8,488 bases of DNA from Candidatus Poribacteria bacterium. Lineage in GTDB: Bacteria > Poribacteria > WGA-4E > WGA-3G. The stretch spans positions 1 to 8,488 of the forward strand of contig JAPPMR010000122.1 of the NCBI GenBank assembly GCA_028818995.1, in the 5' to 3' direction. Both the position numbers and the translations under genes were made by a program. Below, piece by piece: positions 5,523-8,488 of the stretch (position 1 is the stretch's first letter; each line of letters begins with the position of its first letter). A model generated the notes under the pieces. The model made no database searches and was not told the DNA's origin. It was given only the letters and a program-made list of their open reading frames with translations.

Positions 5523-6371
5523 CTATTCGCTGAAAATCCGGTTAGGATGGCTATAGACTGCCATACGCTGTTCCCGCATAAAACCGATTAATGTGAGATT
5601 TCCTTCCTCTGCCAAGTCAACGGCAAGCGTAGATGCAGCCGAAACAGCAACTACTATTGGGATTCGTGCAAATAGTGCCTTCTGCACGATTTCAAAACTT
5701 GCGCGTCCACTTACCATTAAAATGTGTTTGTCAAGTGGGAGCATCTCCGACAGTAACGCTTGTCCAATGACTTTATCAACGGCATTATGTCTGCCGATGT
5801 CTTCTCTAACGATAAGGAGTTCACCGTTTTCATCAAATAATCCTGCCGCATGTAGTCCGCCTGTTTTTTCAAATACGGATTGCGCAGCGCGTAACCGATC
5901 ATTGAGTTTGTAAAACACCGTTTGATTCAAATGAAACACCGATTCCAGAGGGTCTACTTGATGTTTAACAGACTCAATTGTCATTTTACCGCAGAGACCG
6001 CAGCTTGCATTTGCATGAAAATTCCTTTGCCAGCCTTGTTGCTCTTCAATATCCAATTCTTCGGTGAGACGAACATTGACGATGTTCTGCATCGTTTCCA
6101 AACCTACACCGTGTCCGTTAGTTTTTTCATCAATACCATCGTCATCACAGTATGCTATGATTTCAATGTCGTCTACGGATTTTATGAGACTTTCGGTATA
6201 AAGGAAACCTGCTGCGAGTTCAAAATCATGTCCAGGTGTCCGCATGACAACGATTAAGCTCTGTTCTCCCACCCGAATTTCAAGCGGTTCTTCAACAACT
6301 AATTCGTCTTCAACACGCGTCGGTTTTGACTGATTCCAACGGATGATCCGTTTTGTGCATGTCTGATGCAT
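5523..6371 (-). CDS. fdhD: Formate dehydrogenase accessory sulfurtransferase FdhD
   Basis: A 282-aa protein of normal length for FdhD. In E. coli, FdhD takes sulfur from the cysteine desulfurase IscS and passes it to the bis-MGD molybdenum cofactor before its insertion into formate dehydrogenase; the work is done in the cytoplasm. The sulfur-carrying CxxC pair is present as SCGLCGK (C124 and C127). Other signatures: MRTPGHDFELAAGFLYTE (43-60), GGLHAAGLFD (171-180), REDIGRHNAVDKVIG (189-203), MVSGRASFEIVQKA (219-232) and VSAASTLAVDLA (243-254). The ATG at 6369-6371 lies 33 bp after the propeller gene stop and has no clear Shine-Dalgarno (GTGATTGAACC precedes it), so translation may depend on coupling or be weak. 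No formate dehydrogenase or molybdopterin gene is in the window, so the enzyme served must be encoded elsewhere. Identification is secure. Confidence 0.95.
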   Translation of the reverse strand: MHQTCTKRIIRWNQSKPTRVEDELVVEEPLEIRVGEQSLIVVMRTPGHDFELAAGFLYTESLIKSVDDIEIIAYCDDDGIDEKTNGHGVGLETMQNIVNVRLTEELDIEEQQGWQRNFHANASCGLCGKMTIESVKHQVDPLESVFHLNQTVFYKLNDRLRAAQSVFEKTGGLHAAGLFDENGELLIVREDIGRHNAVDKVIGQALLSEMLPLDKHILMVSGRASFEIVQKALFARIPIVVAVSAASTLAVDLAEEGNLTLIGFMREQRMAVYSHPNRIFSE

Positions 6372-6404
6372 GGTTCAATCACTGTTTTTAGACCTATTCA
6401 AATA

Positions 6405-8348
6405 CTATTCCGTTGTTTGGCGGAATTTTTGCGCGTCTATCATAAGCATGCCTTGCGTTGTGCCTATCCAAACACGATTTTTGTCGGCTGCAATGCACTG
6501 AATTGATAAATCATCCAATACTATTTTGGGGTATCCAATGGGCTTCGCATAATTATCAATATCCGGGAAATAGATAGCGACGTAATCGTTCGCAGCAACC
6601 CAGAGGTATTTTTTGTCAACAATTCCGGTAACCAGGATGTCATCTAACTCAGTTTCTACTTCTATCCCCTCTGAAACTGGAGAATCTTTTCCATCTGATC
6701 CATCCCAGTTTGCTTGAAAAAAGCCGTTTTCCTTGTTTTCTTCATTGTACCATGAAAAGAATATTTTATTACCAACAACATCAAATTTAACAATTTGTGT
6801 ATCCGATTTTATGTCATAAAAACTCTGTGGCCTCCAAAGCCCTGATTCCCGATCGAAAATGGCTATGTTATCTCCTGATGTGCCTACCCATACTGCTTCG
6901 GGAGTAAGTGCTATAGTGTGAACATCATTAGGAATGTTACTATTCTCTTGATTGTAATGGTTCTGCATTTCGGTTTTTAGATTCTGCCGCACAACCCCAG
7001 CATCTGTCGCGAACCAAATTTCTTCATTATCCATCTTGATATCCCGAATCCGCATGCTGGGTAGGCCATCGGCAATTGTGAGATTTTTTGCTTCGTGCTT
7101 TTCTTTATTAAAACGTATGATGCCGTGATTTCGGGTGCCGACCCATACCTCGGATTCGTTTACTGCAATTGCGCGGACATCAGGTGCTGGTTGCACGCTT
7201 TCGTTAATTAGCCATGCGCCCGTTTCAATTGCTTTCCAGCCATTGCCTCTGGTTTCGATTTGGGCTATTCCTTTCGGTGTGCCTATCCATAGGGATGTGC
7301 CATCAACGGCAATAGCTTGAATGCTGGTATCAAGTAAATCTTTCGTGAAGATGTTCCAAGCACTTGCTTGTAACACATCGTTTGCTTGTTCAGTAATGAC
7401 GGGATCATCGGTATTTTGTAGGACAAGGTTTGCTGTGTTAACGGCATTTGCTTTGTCACCCAACTGGAGGTAGATAATTGCCTGTTTTAAGTATGCCTCA
7501 TCAACCCAAACACTATTTGGATAGATCCTAATGAAATTTATCAGAATATTTAAGGCTTTTTCGAGTTCGCCTATTTCAGCTTGCAATCCGCCTATTATGT
7601 ATATAGCTTTTTCATGTTCAGGAGCAGTGAGGAATTGGTCGGTTGCATTTTCCAACAATTCGAGACCTGCTACCGTGTCCTTTAAGTTCTCTACGAGTAA
7701 AAATCCTGTTTGGTAGCTAAGTGTTGGAACCGCTTCATGTTCGGGATAATACTTAAGTATCAATTGGAAAGCATCAACTGCTTGTGCATACTTTTCCATA
7801 GCAAATGTATTATCATCAGTCGTAGCAGCCGCATCAGTATCAATTGTAGCAATCGCATTATTTCCAATTTCTTGGAGTAGCGGCACAAGGTCGAAATTCT
7901 CGGCATCAATTAGTGCGACAGAGCGGAATCTTGCTAATGCTGTTTCTATATCTCCGTCTATTTTATAAAGTAGTCCGAGTTGGAAATGTGCATCGGCAAA
8001 TTTTGGGAATTCTTCCAATGCTGCTTCAAATTTTCGCTTCGCTAATTCTGGCGATTCTAAATCTAATAAAGCAAGTCCATTGCGATAATGTTTTGCTGCG
8101 GTTCGGTCTGGAACATTTTCAAGTGTTGAGACAAAACTAAGCGTGTGTCCTTCTAATGGAAACCTTAAAACCTGTCCGTTATATTCAATTTCAAAGTGTG
8201 TATCGGTAGCCCCGCGCCAAATGCCGGTGAGTCTGTCACCGTTTTCCATATCAACAACGACATATTGTTCGCCGTAAACAGTGCTTGTGAATAGCATGAG
8301 TATCAGGACGAGAGCTGTTAATGAAAAGAGGGTAAAAAAGTTTTTCAT
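6405..8348 (-). CDS. Secreted TPR and seven-bladed Reg_prop-type propeller protein
   Basis: A 647-aa exported protein. Residues 1-26 are a signal peptide (MKNFF start, hydrophobic core, VYG-EQ cleavage). A small beta domain, VVVDMENGDRLTGIWRG...LSF (30-73), has the Sm-like 'l.nGDrltG' look. TPR-like helices follow: 83-145 (with ALEEFPKFADAHFQLGLLYKIDGDIETAL), 184-217, 244-277 and 280-311. The C-terminal half is a beta-propeller with the 'vWiGT..Gi' repeat of two-component regulator propellers at 352-361, 400-410, 443-452, 485-495, 581-593 and 625-634, plus a degenerate blade near 527-538, giving seven. No transmembrane anchor, kinase or DNA-binding domain follows, so it probably acts as a free periplasmic or outer-surface scaffold or binding protein. 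The ATG at 8346-8348 has GGAAAG (8355-8360) 6 nt upstream and a strong promoter. It is followed by fdhD after 33 bp. Domain reading is good; ligand unknown. Confidence 0.85.
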   Translation of the reverse strand: MKNFFTLFSLTALVLILMLFTSTVYGEQYVVVDMENGDRLTGIWRGATDTHFEIEYNGQVLRFPLEGHTLSFVSTLENVPDRTAAKHYRNGLALLDLESPELAKRKFEAALEEFPKFADAHFQLGLLYKIDGDIETALARFRSVALIDAENFDLVPLLQEIGNNAIATIDTDAAATTDDNTFAMEKYAQAVDAFQLILKYYPEHEAVPTLSYQTGFLLVENLKDTVAGLELLENATDQFLTAPEHEKAIYIIGGLQAEIGELEKALNILINFIRIYPNSVWVDEAYLKQAIIYLQLGDKANAVNTANLVLQNTDDPVITEQANDVLQASAWNIFTKDLLDTSIQAIAVDGTSLWIGTPKGIAQIETRGNGWKAIETGAWLINESVQPAPDVRAIAVNESEVWVGTRNHGIIRFNKEKHEAKNLTIADGLPSMRIRDIKMDNEEIWFATDAGVVRQNLKTEMQNHYNQENSNIPNDVHTIALTPEAVWVGTSGDNIAIFDRESGLWRPQSFYDIKSDTQIVKFDVVGNKIFFSWYNEENKENGFFQANWDGSDGKDSPVSEGIEVETELDDILVTGIVDKKYLWVAANDYVAIYFPDIDNYAKPIGYPKIVLDDLSIQCIAADKNRVWIGTTQGMLMIDAQKFRQTTE

Positions 8349-8387
8349 GGTTAACTTTCCATCTATATTCTTGATAAGTATATTGAT

Positions 8388-8416
8388 ATAATATCAGAAA
8401 CAGCGGCAAATGTCAA
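8388..8416 (-). promoter_or_regulatory. Near-consensus sigma70 promoter for the propeller-fdhD unit
   Basis: On the - strand, TTGACA (8416-8411) and TATTAT (8393-8388) are separated by exactly 17 nt. The -35 is consensus and the -10 has one mismatch. Transcription would start near 8381, giving a leader of about 33 nt that includes GGAAAG before the ATG. The -10 lies within a 13-nt palindrome TGATAT-A-ATATCA (8384-8396), a possible repressor site. Confidence 0.75.
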
Positions 8417-8488
8417 GTAGGTTTCAGATAGTGCAGGGTTATTTAGTTTTAAGAGTTTTCCGTTATTGAGGTTTACTCAAAGTTAATG

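Noticed and set aside
5922..6257. 111-aa + strand ORF opposite fdhD
   Set aside because: It is antisense to conserved FdhD motifs and shows no domain.

Overview
This 8.5 kb bacterial window has moderate GC and holds eight protein genes: one cut by the left edge on the + strand, then seven in a row on the - strand. The gene content (amidohydrolase, TIM-barrel sugar isomerase, Gfo/Idh/MocA oxidoreductase, zinc dehydrogenase, discoidin-like lipoprotein, TPR-propeller protein) and the palindromic intergenic repeats built on GTAGGTCGGG... and ...GTCGCTCCTACA recall 'Candidatus Poribacteria' (sponge-associated bacteria) or a neighbouring Planctomycetes-like lineage. That is an inference from style of content; no rRNA or marker gene is present to prove it.

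Layout, left to right. 1-233 (+): C-terminal end of a NagA-like amidohydrolase. 234-466: convergent intergenic region with a long imperfect hairpin repeat and a third half copy. 467-1971 (-): a two-gene unit, sugar phosphate isomerase/epimerase then a SAM methyltransferase, both with TTG starts and only 2 nt apart. 1972-2235: a roughly 159 bp nested palindromic element whose left end carries a TGNTATAAT promoter element just upstream of the isomerase. 2236-2859 (-): discoidin-like lipoprotein. 2957-5064 (-): zinc-binding MDR dehydrogenase followed by a Gfo/Idh/MocA oxidoreductase, probably one catabolic operon. 5079-5120: a terminator-like hairpin placed directly against the dehydrogenase Shine-Dalgarno. 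5131-5418 (-): small three-TM membrane protein. 5523-6371 (-): FdhD. 6405-8348 (-): secreted TPR plus seven-bladed propeller protein driven by a near-consensus sigma70 promoter at 8388-8416.

How the genes fit together. The dehydrogenase, Gfo oxidoreductase and sugar isomerase look like parts of carbohydrate or polyol oxidation, with the amidohydrolase possibly handling amino sugars. The propeller protein and FdhD are 33 bp apart and probably co-transcribed, although no formate dehydrogenase is in view. I see no defence system, CRISPR array, tRNA/rRNA gene or transposase. The most interesting non-coding signals are the hairpin abutting the dehydrogenase ribosome site (possible attenuator) and the palindromic element that appears to supply a promoter.
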